Shown in pieces: positions 63,594-64,000 of a DNA stretch of 64,000 nucleotides. How positions within the stretch are numbered: the stretch's first letter is position 1; each line of letters starts with the position of its first letter. The position numbers were made by a program, and so were the translations under genes. The DNA lies in contig BSQZ01000101.1 in NCBI GenBank assembly GCA_033239005.1, forward strand, positions 370,001 through 434,000. Direction: 5' to 3'. The notes below the pieces were generated by a model, which was not told the origin of the DNA, made no database searches, and saw only the letters and a list, made by a program, of their open reading frames with translations. The DNA comes from Lamellibrachia satsuma (taxonomy: Eukaryota; Annelida; Polychaeta; Sabellida; Siboglinidae).

Positions 63594-64000
63594 AACGACA
63601 GCCAGGGCGGTTACATTGATAGCTTCTCCTTAGAGCATAGTGGCAATGGTTGTTCGTTGCTTGGTAACCTACGCTCTTTCACCGGATGGGAAATTTTTTA
63701 TATTTGATATCCTAGCAGGAGCTCTACATGGTGACACGCTCGCATCATTCCTTTTTGTGATAGTCATTGATATGTACTAAGATGGTTGAGATTGTAGTAG
63801 AGATTCAAGTTTCGTTGTATTCACTATGCACTGTGACCAGCAATAGACGGCCGTGACGAGGAACTGGGATTACAACTTACATGAAGAAACCGAAAATGTG
63901 TCAAACACGAGGACATGACATATTTTGAATTTGAAGACGACACCAATATTTTCTCAGAAGCAACACAGGCACCGGGTCTTCTCATGCAAGGACTGGGTTG
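63594..64000 (+). mobile_element. LINE RT fragment at the right edge (partner of 27.0-27.6 kb)
   Basis: After a short LINE-tail piece, the + strand reads ILAGALHGDTLASFLFVIVI (RT block) and then WDYNLHEETENVSNTRT, matching the - strand LINE at 27.3-27.0 kb including the same composite junction. It is cut by the window edge. Confidence 0.75.

Overview
This window is eukaryotic nuclear DNA from an animal, most likely a marine invertebrate. My best guess is a lancelet (Branchiostoma-like) genome. That guess rests on the mix of Polinton-like, DIRS-like, Penelope-like and several LINE relics, on the many minisatellites, and on an expanded-type DEG/ENaC channel gene and a fibrinogen-like secreted gene, both with GT-AG introns. 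No sequence here fixes the species, so treat it as an inference. There are no bacterial genes, operons, CRISPR arrays or rRNA.

Only two intact host genes could be assembled. The first (18786-21815, + strand) has four exons and encodes a 376-residue secreted protein: signal peptide, coiled coil, and a divergent fibrinogen-C-like domain. The second (61536-45607, - strand) has ten exons whose phases all match and whose lengths sum to 2838 bp (945 residues). It encodes an ASIC/ENaC/degenerin-type cation channel with an intact HG motif, TM1, cysteine-rich core, pre-TM2 and GAS selectivity filter. One 1534-bp exon inserts roughly 470 glycosylation-rich residues into the extracellular domain, about doubling the usual family length.

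Exons 1-4 of that channel occur again, inverted and broken, at 30099-32016 (+). This is part of a large inverted duplication: the left arm is about 27015-32207, the right arm about 59510-64000 and runs off the window. Both arms share the same LINE fragments. Each then took its own insertions: a DNA transposon in the left arm, and a LINE with a nested SINE-like piece in the right arm.

Layout: 1-7.6 kb holds an unidentified CpG-rich stretch, a 22-bp minisatellite, (AC)n, and a ~205-bp satellite. At 7.7-9.8 kb is a broken Polinton-type integrase with chromodomain. At 9.8-15 kb are LINE fragments and long (AT)n tracts. At 16-18.6 kb are three copies of a ~600-bp repeat just upstream of the fibrinogen-like gene. 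At 22-28.5 kb are microsatellites, LINE 3' ends, minisatellites and a DNA transposon. At 28.5-32.2 kb is the left arm with the pseudogene. At 33-41 kb are a perfect-ended MITE, a 40-bp minisatellite, LINE tails, a GPCR relic, a Penelope GIY-YIG relic and a 27-bp minisatellite. At 41-45.2 kb is a DIRS/Ngaro-like tyrosine-recombinase retroelement. From 45.6 to 61.5 kb is the channel gene, whose introns carry 29-, 31-, 53-, 56- and 105-bp tandem arrays. The 105-bp array includes the 3' splice site and first coding bases of exon 6.
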